Positions 1-10,414 of a stretch of 64,000 bases of DNA are shown here, one piece after another; positions within the stretch are counted from its first letter, which is position 1; each line of letters opens with the position of its first letter. The notes under the pieces were generated by a model that ran no database searches, had not been told where the DNA came from, and saw only the letters and a program-made list of their open reading frames with translations. This stretch comes from Vigna angularis (taxonomy: Eukaryota > Streptophyta > Magnoliopsida > Fabales > Fabaceae). The stretch lies in assembly GCF_016808095.1 (NCBI RefSeq), contig NC_068972.1:4539001-4603000 (forward strand), read 5' to 3'. The translations under genes and the position numbers were made by a program.

Positions 1-1080
1 CCATTATCGGCACTGCATGTCGAACCCCATTTGGGTTTTCATAACTTTTGGGAATGTGATTAATTGGAGTGTTCGTAAGAGTCCTTGATTCACCCATTCT
101 ACTAAAGATATGTTGAGACGAGTTATAGCGATGATGAGGAATCTTCATAGCATCATGAGATTGAGAGGAGACCAGGCTATGCTTCATCTGAATAAATCAA
201 ATTGCAGTTATTTTCAGAGGTATATATTTTAGCTTTCACATAAGCTATTTTGCAACATCATAAATCCTATATACTATAAAAATGCATAGCAGAAACAAAA
301 AAAAGTGAGGAAACATACCGCCATAGCAGAGGAATCATGAAGTAGAGGAAGCTGAGATCCAGTAGACCAACCCTTGCTGGCATTTTGCTCTGACAAAGTT
401 GCACTAGCTGCAACAACAGGTATTTCCCTGGAGAAAAAGCCGGTTGAAGGTAATGAACCTTTATTCCTGCTATTGTCTACTATGGTTGACTTCAAATCTT
501 TCCAGTCAAACTCCTCCTCTTCTGTATTCTGCCATGATTTTGACCACACTTTATTGTCTATACAGTTCCTATGCATCTGTTCAACTAATAGTGGTTTACT
601 GCTTGGACATTCTCGGCTTTCTTCTTTGCCATATGCATCAATTAAAGCTTTTAATATTTCAGGCTGATATCCATTACTAGGGCTGTAGGTGATAGAAGTA
701 GAAAATTGATTACACTCAGAATACTGTATTTGTTGCCTTTCACTCATTTCCACTCAATAGTCAATTAACCTGCCACCACAATGTCAACTGTTATATTCTT
801 TCATTGATGTACAAAGATCTAACTGAAGGGGAAGAGGAAACTCCAAACCTGCTACTGTCTGATAAAAGTTTGTGTGCCTCACTAGCCACAGAGCCAAAGT
901 TTGTATTGCTAGCACTTCCTGATGAATTTCACATTTCACCAACAACCTGCGACGATAAAAACAAATACTGTCACTATTCCACGTTGTTATCTTTTAGCAA
1001 GAAAGGGTTCCCAAATAAGTGTCGAATATTTTCTATTGAGTGCTAAATATTCCCAACAATCCCTTCCCAGATTTAACGGA
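1..1080 (-). pseudogene. Partial PCFS4-like gene copy (exon 4/5 region)
   Basis: This is a degraded minus-strand partial copy of the intact gene at 10415-17502. Bases 1-200 resemble exon 5 (around 12050-12250). Bases 315-750 encode a stretch like exon 4, with recognisable peptides such as [13 protein letters not shown], ALIDAYG and [11 protein letters not shown] in the same order. Bases 804-955 match the start of exon 4, and 955-1080 still resemble the adjoining intron 3 sequence. The reading frame is interrupted between 753 and 804, parts of exon 4 are missing, and the CID-coding exons 1-3 are absent to the right. The copy runs off the left edge, so its other end is not visible. It is in the same orientation as the parent, which fits a tandem or segmental duplication. 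No functional product is expected. Confidence 0.85.
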
Positions 1081-1640
1081 CTTCATCCCAGACATAAAAT
1101 ATGAATAGAGAAAACTTACCATAAACTGCTTTTCTTTTGTTTAACCATATATTTTCCGTCAGAAAGTCTGTTCTAAATGAGAGTTGTCTTTCACTTATAT
1201 CTACTAAAAATTTTGCATCATCTAAATATAATATACAATATGAAAATATCTGTCTTCCAAAATTGTTTTCTTGAATACTCTTTGTTAAACCAGATTCTAA
1301 AAAGAATGAAAGGACAAGGCAGAGAAGGATTAAAAAGGAATAATTTTTTCTCTCATAGTCCCATTTTGACAAATCAAAACTCATTGATGCCTCATACACC
1401 ATTTCTAAACATAAAAAGAAACTAAGTCTTTTGCTAAAATAACGTTTTCCTACCTTCTTCTCCAATAGTTCCACATTACTTAAAGATTTAAGACATAGTT
1501 TAAATATTCCTTCTTCCTTCTCGATCCTAAGTCCGTGACATTATTAGATCAATCATCTAACGTGAATTTTTTTTTTAACTACTTTAACTTTCGACTCTCC
1601 TAAATTATTGATAAAAACATCATTCACAAACATTGACGAT
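1081..1640. other. Intergenic, no gene seen
   Basis: AT-rich sequence between the PCFS4-like fragment and a tandem repeat. Short open frames occur on both strands but none shows a known domain or gene-like codon pattern. Confidence 0.6.
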
Positions 1641-1643
1641 AAA

Positions 1644-1830
1644 AAGATTTGATAAAAAGATCCCACCATAGAGAGAAAAAAGAAGACATTCATATTCATA
1701 ACAAAAATTACTTCTGGTTTTCATGCAAACAATGAAAAGATCCGATAAAAAGATCCCACCATAGAGAAAAAAAAAAAGACATTCATATTCATAACAAAAA
1801 TTACTTCTGGTTTTTCATGTAAACAATGAA
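1644..1830. repeat. Tandem duplication, period 93 bp
   Basis: Two adjacent copies of a 93-bp unit. The phrase GATAAAAAGATCCCACCATA starts at 1651 and again at 1744, followed in both by the same 'attcatattcataac' and 'ttacttctgg' blocks. The copies differ only by a few substitutions and by the length of an A-run. Confidence 0.9.
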
Positions 1831-2893
1831 GAATTCCAGTAGTGAAAGAACTTGTATTGAAAAGAGAGATATTATACAGAAGCTTACACAATCCACAGTT
1901 GAGAGCTCCAACTTCCACAGCAAAAGTGTTTCTGAATTTTATTCACTGTTTCTGTTTAACTTGTATGTGCCAAATTAGTGGGAATATTAGATTTTCAATC
2001 CAAAGTAAATTTATCTATTCTGCTTTATCTTTTTCTATCATATATTTCTTTAACCACACCAAATCTTTTAAATTTGAAAATTTATGACTTTTTATCTTTT
2101 AGGATATGAAATATGAGAACAACGTTAAAGAGAATGATTAATCTTTTAACAAATAAATTGGATTTGTTGAGATTTCGGAATTAATTATGTTTTTAAAAAA
2201 TAAATTTAGATTATTTTTTAATCTCTTTATTCATTTGAGAAAGTTCAATTTCATCTATTCATGTTTTAAAAAATCAATTATATTCTTCCTCAAAATTAAA
2301 AATATAAGATTAGACGATAGGAAATAATATTGATACACTTACATTTGTTGCACTTTAAAACTCTAATTAAAAAAGATGGTGATATTTTATGTCTACTAAA
2401 TAAAATATATTCAGTTGATAACCTAAAATAATAATATTTTTATATTTATTTTATCTTTTGATTTAAAATTTTAAGCTATATTATTATATTGTAATATTGA
2501 GATATAAGGTAGGTATATTTTTCTAGAGGTGTCAAAAGTATTATTTTCTTAAATAAAACTTTAACACACTTTCCGTAATGTAGCGAAATAATCCCACGAC
2601 TATTTCTGGTAATGTAAATGTTATTGGCTTGGACGAGAATATTAGTTTTTAAATCATAGATAGATGTCTAACCTCTTAAATATTTTAAACTATAATTACA
2701 AATTTGAGAACGATGTTAAAGATATTGCTTAAATCTTTAACAAACTAAATAATTTAGTTAGCATTGTGAAATAAATTATCATATTTATAAAAAAATAATT
2801 CCTTTATTTATTATTTATAATTTTTTAACTGTCTAACCTCTTAATTTTTTAAATTATTGAATTTTAATATTTTATAATCACATATTTGAGAAT

Positions 2894-2898
2894 GATCT
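2894..2898. repeat. Left target-site duplication of Copia element
   Basis: GATCT directly before the 5' LTR, repeated at 7953-7957 directly after the 3' LTR. A 5-bp duplication is normal for Copia integrase. Confidence 0.85.
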
Positions 2899-3093
2899 TG
2901 TTAGAATATTGGTTTATGGGTGAGTGTGTATGAGCTGTGTGTGAGTGTGTATGAGTGTGTATGAGTTATGTGTGAGTTGTATTAAGTGGGTTACAACTAG
3001 AGAGCACTCTCTCTAGTTCTATAAATGTAAGCTTAAGAGTAGAAATGAAATAAGTCTTTGAGAAACATTTTTTCTCTCTTTTAGATCTCAAGT
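2899..3093 (+). repeat. 5' LTR of Copia element
   Basis: 195 bp beginning TGTTAGAATATTGG and ending just before the primer-binding site. It contains a TATA-like TATAAAT at 3020-3026 and a run of GTGTATGAGT-type short repeats at 2920-2980. It matches the 3' LTR except at 2968. Confidence 0.93.
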
Positions 3094-3105
3094 TGGTATC
3101 AGAGC
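3094..3105 (+). promoter_or_regulatory. Primer-binding site (initiator Met tRNA type)
   Basis: TGGTATCAGAGC directly after the 5' LTR. This is the standard plant Copia primer site, complementary to the 3' end of initiator Met tRNA, where minus-strand DNA synthesis starts. Confidence 0.92.
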
Positions 3106-3659
3106 GGGTTCATCCTGCTCTGGTTTCCGTGTGTTGTTCACCAGCACGGTCACTGCTGGTTGCACCTGTCCGGTGCCGTTCGTCGTTGTTTGCGGCTGTC
3201 TCGCCACTATTTGCAGCTGTCAACTGCAATTTCAAATTTTTCAACTTGGCCGCCATCCTGGTATCTGTCCGCTACCGTCTGTCGCTATTCGCCGTCCGCC
3301 GCCGACCGCCGCCGTCAGCCGCCACTGTTCCGCCCGGCGACCACTGGATCTGGTTCGCCTCTTCACGCGACAGCCAACCATGCCGGTGGGTTCGCCTGAT
3401 TCTCCTCCACGCTCCGTCACGCGCCACCTCTTTGCGCGCTGCGAATAGGCGTGTGCTGTCCACGCGCCGCCCTCTGCTCACCAGAAAGTTTCCGCGCCAC
3501 CTCCATAGCCGTCGCCCTCAGCTCCTCTGTCCATTTTGACCCTCAAAATCTTACTTTGGTGGGTCCAGAAGCTCCCTTTTAAGAAAACCTTAAGAAACCC
3601 TCTAGGGTTTTCTGGTCCTTCACGAATTTTCTGATTTCCTCTCCTGTTTTTATCAAAGA
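3106..3659 (+). other. Copia 5' leader
   Basis: About 550 bp of untranslated leader, markedly GC- and C-rich in 3130-3530 compared with the surrounding DNA. It contains short open frames but none resembles a known protein. It ends at the gag start codon at 3660. Confidence 0.7.
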
Positions 3660-4910
3660 ATGGCATCTGGAAGTGTTCTTTCTTTCTCTGGAAGTCCCTC
3701 AATCACTTCCGAAAAGCTAAATGGAAAGAATTATATGTCTTGGTCTGCTGCTGTAGAAATGTGGTTCCTTGGTCAAGGACGTTATGACCACCTTGAGCAG
3801 GATGGGAGTCAAGTACCTTCTGACATAGCTGAACAATGGAAACAAGCTGATTTTCAATTGTGTGCCCTCTTGTGGCAATCTGTGGAACCCCGACTTTTGA
3901 TATCTCTTAGAGCCTTCAAGACATGTCACACTTTTTGGAAGAAAGCTCAAAGCATTTATGCTAATGATATTCAACGTCTCTATGATACCGCAAACAAGCT
4001 CGCCTGTCTCAAAATGACAGACCATGATATGGTCTCCTTCATGACTGAAGCCCAAGCAGCTGTGGAAGAATTGAGAATGTTCTTGGAAGTGGAATCTTCG
4101 GAAGATATCAAAAAGAAGCTTGACAAGTATTATATGGTGATGATCCTCCGTGCTTTGCATCCAGATTTGAATCACATCAGAGATCAACTTCTGACAAGTC
4201 ATGAAGTCCCTTCTATGGAAGCCTTAACCACACGTCTTCTTCGTGTTCCTGTGCCTCAGTCTCAGGAAGCTCATGAAACAATAGCACCATCTCTCATGGT
4301 TGCCACGCGAGGAAGAGGAGGACGTGGAACTAGAGGAGGAGGATGTGGAGGTCGGGGAAATCAACAGTGCTCTTACTGTAAGAGGATGGGTCACATCCGA
4401 GAAAACTGCTACTCCTTGCATGGCTTTCCTTCAAAAACTGCCAATATATCTCAGGCTGAAACTTCCATTTCCAACTCCAAGTTTACTGAGGAAGAGTATC
4501 AAGAATATCTGCGCTTAAAGTCTAACAGCTTGGCACAATCATCTCAGTCCTCAAGTACGTCCACAGCTTGCATTTCTCAATCCATGGCAGGTCCAAATTC
4601 ATGGGTAATTGACTCGGGTGCTTCTGATCACATTTCTGGTAATACCTCATTGTTCTCAAATCTTTCCCTTCAAGAAAAACCTCATTTCATTACCCTTGCA
4701 AATGGCTCTAAAACTTGTTCAAAGGGAGTCGGTCAAGTTTCCCTGTCTCCTTCTCTAACTCTGAAATCCGTTCTTTTTGTACCTAACTGTCCATTCAATT
4801 TAATTTCCCTAAGTCAGTTAACCAAAATACTAAATTGTTCAATAACGTTTGATTCAAAATCTTTTGTTATACAGGAGCGTGGCTCGGGGAGACAGATTGG
4901 AGAAGGATAA
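3660..4910 (+). CDS. Copia gag and protease portion, ended by in-frame stop
   Basis: A 416-residue frame. Residues about 15-210 form the Copia gag core (UBN2-like, starting around KLNGKNYMSW). An RGG-rich stretch at about 217-233 leads into a CCHC zinc knuckle at 237-250 (CX2CX4HX4C). The aspartic protease active site WVIDSGAS has its catalytic Asp at residue 318. The frame stops at 4908-4910, but the same frame continues open into the integrase region, so the stop looks like a point mutation rather than a natural terminus. Gag would form the cytoplasmic particle that packages element RNA. Confidence 0.9.
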   Translation: MASGSVLSFSGSPSITSEKLNGKNYMSWSAAVEMWFLGQGRYDHLEQDGSQVPSDIAEQWKQADFQLCALLWQSVEPRLLISLRAFKTCHTFWKKAQSIYANDIQRLYDTANKLACLKMTDHDMVSFMTEAQAAVEELRMFLEVESSEDIKKKLDKYYMVMILRALHPDLNHIRDQLLTSHEVPSMEALTTRLLRVPVPQSQEAHETIAPSLMVATRGRGGRGTRGGGCGGRGNQQCSYCKRMGHIRENCYSLHGFPSKTANISQAETSISNSKFTEEEYQEYLRLKSNSLAQSSQSSSTSTACISQSMAGPNSWVIDSGASDHISGNTSLFSNLSLQEKPHFITLANGSKTCSKGVGQVSLSPSLTLKSVLFVPNCPFNLISLSQLTKILNCSITFDSKSFVIQERGSGRQIGEG

Positions 4911-5540
4911 GAAGCTGGAGGTTTATACCATTTTGGATTTCGTCCACGGGTATCTTGTGTTGCTGCTCTTCCCCCTGAAGTGTTACATGATCGGTTTGGC
5001 CATCCTAACTTGTCAAAATTAAAAAAGATGTGTCCTGAACTTAGTGGTCTTCAGACCTTAGAATGTGAGTCCTGTCAACTAGGAAAACATGTTAGATCTG
5101 TCTTCCTTAAAAGATCTCAATCAATGTGTACTTCTAGTTTTTCTATTATTCATTCTGATGTCTGGGGACCTAGTCGCGTCTCTTCTTTTGGTTTTCGGTA
5201 TTTTGTTACCTTTATTGATGAGTATTCTAGATGTACTTGGGTTTATCTGATGAAAGATCGCTCTGAATTGTTACCCATTTTCACATCCTTTTTGAATGAA
5301 ATCAAGAACCAATTTGGTCAAGTAATTAAAGTCTTAAGAAGTGATAACGCTAAAGAGTATTTCTCATCAACTTTTTCTTCACTTCTTAGCTCCCATGGTA
5401 TTTTACATCAGTCCACTTGTCCTCATACACCCCAACAAAATGGTATAGCCGAAAGAAAAAATAGACACTTGGTTGAAACGGCTCGTATCCTTTTGCTTGG
5501 TGCTTATATTCCTGTTCATCACTGGGGGATGCCATCTTAA
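4911..5540 (+). pseudogene. Copia integrase portion, stop upstream and frameshift downstream
   Basis: Reading continues in the gag frame after the stop at 4908-4910. The segment contains the GAG-pre-integrase/HHCC zinc region (HDRFGHP near 4986, a CESC pair near 5065) and the integrase core. The DDE acidic residues are visible in IHSDVWGP, LRSDNAKEY and QQNGIAERKN. The frame ends at 5540 because of a one-base loss in the G-run at about 5524-5528; protein similarity resumes in another frame. Integrase would insert the cDNA copy into the genome. This copy cannot be made as part of a full polyprotein. Confidence 0.88.
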
Positions 5541-5563
5541 CTGCATGTTTTCTTATTAATAGG

Positions 5564-7750
5564 ATGCCCTCCTCCTCTCTCAATAATAAAGTTCCTTTCT
5601 CCATTCTCTTTCCCAATGACCCTCTCTTTCACACCTCTCCTCGAGTCTTTGGTTGTGTTTGTTTTGTTCACGACATGTCTCCGGGGCTCGACAAGCTCTC
5701 GGCTCGTGCGATCAAATGTGTCTTTTTGGGCTATTCTCGACTTCAAAAAGGGTATCGATGTTACTCTCCTGAAACCAAAAAGTACTACATGTCTGCTAAT
5801 GTTACCTTCTTTGAACAGACACCTTTCTTCTCTCCATCTGTTCAAGATGTTCACATCCTCCACCAAGTACTCCCTCTTCCAGTGGTTGAGTCTAATATCT
5901 CCAATACCTCTGTCAATCCAAGTCATACCCAAGGTCCTCCCGAACCTTCCTCTCCACATACTGATATCCTTGGACACAGTACCCCGATGGATAATCCTCT
6001 TCCAGAAAATGGTGGATCTCCTTCTTCAGATTCTTCTCCATCACCATCTCCTGTCACGCCTCCTGGTGAAGATGATTCTGGTTGGCCCATTGCTCTCAGA
6101 AAAGGTACTCGTTCCACTCGAAACCCTCATCCCATTTATAATTTTCTTAGTTATCACAGAGTGTCGCCCTCTTTTTATTCACTTTTATCCTCAGTATCTT
6201 CTGTGGTTATTCCTAAAAGTGTGAAAGAAGCACTTGATCATCCTGGATGGCGACAAGCAATGATTGAAGAAATGCAGGCTCTTGACCACAGTCATACTTG
6301 GGAGCTTGTGCCACTTCCCCCAGGCAAAAAGGCTGTTGGTTGTCGATGGGTATATGCAATTAAAGTCGGTCCTAATGGTGACATTGATAGACTCAAAGCT
6401 CGACTGGTTGCAAAAGGGTACACTCAGGTTTATGGTCTTGATTATTGTGATACCTTTTCTCCCGTGGCAAAGATGACTACCATTCGATTGTTCTTTGCAA
6501 TGGCAGCCATTCGTCATTGGCAACTTCATCAATTGGATATCAAAAATGCCTTTCTCCATGGTGATCTTGAGGAAGAAGTTTATATGGAGCAACCTCCTGG
6601 GTTTGTTGCTCAGGGGGAGTCTGGTATGGTTTGTAAATTGAACCGATCTCTATATGGGCTCAAGCAATCACCACGTGCATGGTTTGGAAAGTTTAGCTCC
6701 ATTGTTCAAAAATTTGGGCTAAAACGCAGTGAAGCAGATCATTCAGTCTTTTATTATCATTCGTCTCCAGGGAAATGTGTTTACTTGATAGTATATGTTG
6801 ATGATATAGTTATTACAGGAAATGATACTGCTGGAATATCTCAATTGAAGGAGTATTTGTGTAGACATTTCCAAACCAAGGATCTTGGGAGCCTCAAATA
6901 CTTCCTAGGCATTGAAGTAGCTCAGTCAAAAGATGGAGTTGTAATCTCCCAAAGGAAGTATACTCTGGATATTTTGCAAGAAACAGGCATGATTGATTGT
7001 AAACCGGTTGATAGCCCTATGGATCCAAATCAAAAATTAACAACAGAAGAAGGTGAGTTATTCTCCGACCCAGAGAGATATAGGAGGCTAGTTGGAAAAC
7101 TAATCTATCTTACTATTACAAGGCCGGATCTATCTTTTGCAGTTGGAGTGGTTAGTCAGTTCATGCAAGCTCCATGTGTTGGCCATTGGAATGCTATCAT
7201 TCGCATTCTAAGGTATCTAAAAAAGGCTCCTGGGCAAGGGCTGTTATACAAAGAAAAAGGAAGCCTTCAGGTATCAGGATATTGTGATGCTGATTGGGCA
7301 GGTTCTCCTATTGATAGACGATCTACTACTGGATATTGTGTTTTCCTTGGAGGAAACATTATCTCATGGAAAAGTAAGAAACAAAATGTAGTGGCTCGAT
7401 CAACAGCTGAAGCTGAATATAGGGCAATGGCTTCATTAACATGTGAACTTATATGGGTGAAGCAGTTCCTTCAAGAACTTAACTTCTGTGACATCCAGAG
7501 TATGAAGATGTATTGTGATAACCAAGCTGCTCTTCACATTGCATCAAATCCAGTGTTTCACGAGAGAACCAAACATATAGAAATTGACTGTCATTTTGTT
7601 CGGGAAAAATTATTGTCAAAAGAAATATGTACTGAGTTTGTTGGATCAAATGACCAACTTGCAGATATGTTGACTAAGTCATTAAGGGGACCTCGGATTG
7701 AGTTTATTTGTTCCAAGCTTGGCACATACAATTTGTATGCTCCAGCTTGA
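5564..7750 (+). pseudogene. Copia reverse transcriptase-RNase H portion
   Basis: A 728-residue open segment downstream of the frameshift; its first Met is internal to the ancestral polyprotein rather than a true start. It opens with the C-terminal part of integrase, followed by a Ser/Pro-rich linker (about 5890-6090). The RT domain includes LDIKNAFLHGDL and the catalytic YVDD box near 6793-6810. RNase H follows, with CDADWAG near 7283 and STAEAEYRA. The segment ends YAPA-stop directly before the polypurine tract. All RT and RNase H motifs I can recognise are present, so disruption is confined to the upstream breaks. Confidence 0.9.
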
Positions 7751-7757
7751 GGGGGAG
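7749..7757 (+). promoter_or_regulatory. Polypurine tract
   Basis: GAGGGGGAG directly before the 3' LTR, the expected primer for plus-strand DNA synthesis. Confidence 0.88.
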
Positions 7758-7952
7758 TGTTAGAATATTGGTTTATGGGTGAGTGTGTATGAGCTGTGTG
7801 TGAGTGTGTATGAGTGTGTATGAGTTGTGTGTGAGTTGTATTAAGTGGGTTACAACTAGAGAGCACTCTCTCTAGTTCTATAAATGTAAGCTTAAGAGTA
7901 GAAATGAAATAAGTCTTTGAGAAACATTTTTTCTCTCTTTTAGATCTCAAGT
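7758..7952 (+). repeat. 3' LTR of Copia element
   Basis: 195 bp matching the 5' LTR except at 7827 (G here, A at 2968). Followed by the GATCT target duplication at 7953-7957. Confidence 0.93.
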
Positions 7953-8192
7953 GATCTTATAAAAATATTGATTTAATCTTTAATAAACTAAATTATTTAG
8001 TTAGGATTGTGAAATCAATTATCATTTTAAAAAAAATATTTTTAATTCCTGTATTTATTACTTATATTGTTTTAAGTGCTAATCTATTAATTTTTTTTAA
8101 TTATTAAATTTTAATATTTTATAATTACAAATTTGAGAATGATTTTAAAAATATTGATTTAATCTTTAACAAACTAAATTATTTAATCTGTG

Positions 8193-8274
8193 CATCGTAT
8201 GGTCCAACAATCTCACCATAAAAGAAAAACGGCCATCGTATGGTCTAACAATCTCACCATAAAAGAAAAACGGC
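8193..8274. repeat. Tandem duplication, period 41 bp
   Basis: Two adjacent 41-bp units starting CATCGTATGG at 8193 and 8234, differing at one base (TCCAAC versus TCTAAC). Confidence 0.92.
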
Positions 8275-9620
8275 CAACCACGTATAAGTAGAGGTCGAAG
8301 GGACAATCTTGGTAGCCAAGTACTTCTTGAAAGACCTTACAAACTAAGATTAATGGTAAGTATTAATTAATGTGTAATGGGTCGAGATTAAATCATGATT
8401 AGGGTTTCACTAATCTTAAATTCATCGCAAAAATTATAAATAGATGTCAAAGATAAAAGGTAGGTGATGACATTTATTATAAATTTAAGACTTTGCTCAG
8501 TTAGATTAATTACTGAATTAAACATCAAAATACTTTTGTCAGATACGGATTGATTTAGAAAGTTGACGAAGAAAGACTTAGGAACTCCTACAACTAAGAA
8601 GTAGAAGTGTAAATGTATGTTTTGTGGAGTTGTTCAACCTTACATTTGAAATTAATTATCATTTTTATAAAAAATAATTCTAATTCCTTTATTTATTATT
8701 ATACTGTTTTAAATGTTTCATTTGGTCTTAAAAAGTCAATGTTATTTTTATTCTTGTTAAAGAAGTTATATTGAAAAAATGTATTGTGATATTGACATAT
8801 TTACCCTTATGATGACCATCCCTGATTTATACTGTGATGTTAATCGTATAACTACCTCTCTTTTTCGTAATTTTTTTTATTTTTTAAATTTAAATAAATT
8901 AATATTTTATTTTATTTTTTCATGCTAGTATTGTCACTGGTAGTTCTAATAATTATATTCTGACAGCTTAAATATAAATTGTATTATTTGATTTAGAAAA
9001 ATACGATGAATTTACATAAATTAAAAAGTTGGGTATAAAATGAAATTGGTTCCGAAGAAAAAATGAAGAATTGAAAAGTTTTAAATATTGCTTCAAAGAA
9101 GAAATGTTTCAAATATTGAACGTGTAATTGAATAAAAATATATGAAATGCGCATATTAATTGAAATAAAATTGGGTTTAGGGAAGCCGAAATATGGTAAA
9201 ATTGGGTGTGTATAGTTTTTAATGGACACAAGTAGCCTTCTGTTTCTGTTTATATGGTGTTTGGTTAGGAGGAATTTTTAAGGCTTCAAGCAGTAACACC
9301 TTTTATTTGTAATGTTTTTCAAATTTTTTTTCTAAAACATCCTAACAAAGTATTTTAGTGGATTTTGAATTTCAATTTTTTTTTATCTGTCATACTAATA
9401 ACATTAATTAGATACTAATATTTTTAAAAATTGAGTAAAGTTTTATCAATATCACCCTAATATAAGAAACCATAAAAATTAAGTGTAATAGAAGATAAAT
9501 CAAATACAAATATAAATGTCTAACAAGGACTAACAAAACATAAAATAATAGAGAATAAGTTTTTTCCACTAATAAAATAAATTGTAAAAGTTAATATTAA
9601 GATCAGTTAAATTTCGTTAA
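8275..9620. other. Intergenic, no gene seen
   Basis: AT-rich sequence with short open frames on both strands and no recognisable domain. Confidence 0.6.
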
Positions 9621-9624
9621 CTAG

Positions 9625-9900
9625 GTAATCCGTGGCAACTAGAGTCGTTGATGTCTCCATTTTCAGTTGCACCTTACAAGGAGACTCATTAATGTCATCT
9701 TATTTTTATGACACGACATTATGAAAATTTTAATTAATAAGTTTTATTGCATATTAAAAAACTATGGTTTATATTTTGCCAACGGTAATACTTGATGACT
9801 AAAATCTTTGATGTGTCCATTCTTTATTGAACCTTGCAAGGGATCTCATGGATTAATGTCGTGTCATCTAAGACATGACATTATGAAAATTATAATATCG
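9625..9900. repeat. Diverged direct repeat, ~155 bp apart
   Basis: Two diverged copies (about 9635-9745 and 9795-9900) share 'ttgatgt(c/g)t-ccatt', 'acctt(a/g)caagg', 'attaatgtc' and '(a)catgacattatgaaaat' blocks in the same order. Function unknown; possibly a degraded element. Confidence 0.6.
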
Positions 9901-10414
9901 TTGATGAAATTATATAGATACATTGACGAAATTACATTAATAATTTGACAGAATCATATGAAGTTTTGTTCCCTGACAGGAAGAAACCAAAAGGAAAGAA
10001 AGGATATACCTTGTTGTTAGCATAACAGTCGGGAAGAATACCTCGAAGACTTGTCTCATTTATGCACTAGTTTGAAAAAATACAAACAGTTGGTGGACAT
10101 AGTTGGTACGCTATCTCAGTTACCGGACAAATTGTATCAAGTCATTATAACGAAACTAATACCATGTCGCCGCATACGCTGTCATCCCAAAAATAACAAT
10201 GTACTACTACCATTAGTTTTGGATTTGGGGATGAAATACTCCAAGTTAATATGTAAACCTTTGGCTGCAACAAAATATGCAACTTACTAATCCAACTATA
10301 CATGTACATGACTTTGGCAGAATGGCCACGGTATTGCAACATTCAACTCTACTCTAACATACACTAACGGAAAATCATAAATTACAAAAAGCAAAAAATT
10401 AAGGTCAAGTTTAG

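Larger units (their letters stand above)
2899..7952 (+). mobile_element. Young Copia LTR retrotransposon, coding region disrupted
   Basis: Full-length Ty1/copia element of 5054 bp. It has two 195-bp LTRs (2899-3093, 7758-7952), a primer-binding site of the initiator-Met tRNA type directly after the first LTR, a 566-bp leader, a gag-protease-integrase-reverse transcriptase-RNase H order typical of Copia (integrase before RT), and a G-rich polypurine tract before the 3' LTR. GATCT flanks both ends. The LTRs differ at one base (2968 A, 7827 G), so insertion was recent. The pol frame is interrupted by an in-frame stop at 4908-4910 and a one-base frameshift in a G-run near 5524-5528, so this copy should not make a complete polyprotein, although the LTRs look intact. 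The sublineage was not determined. Confidence 0.96.
2690..8190. repeat. Diverged ~185-bp repeat array split by the Copia insertion
   Basis: Units beginning near 2698, 2879 (interrupted at 2898, resuming at 7953) and 8125 share an 'acaaatttgagaa(c/t)gat' opening, then 'aatcttta(a/t)(c/t)aaactaaa' and 'attatcat' blocks. Once the 5-kb retroelement is removed the spacing is about 180-190 bp. Weaker relatives occur near 2106 and 8640. The span therefore contains the Copia element as a later insertion. Confidence 0.65.

Noticed and set aside
3093..3539. Open frames in the Copia leader
   Set aside because: They lie between the primer site and gag in C-rich leader, with no similarity to a known product.
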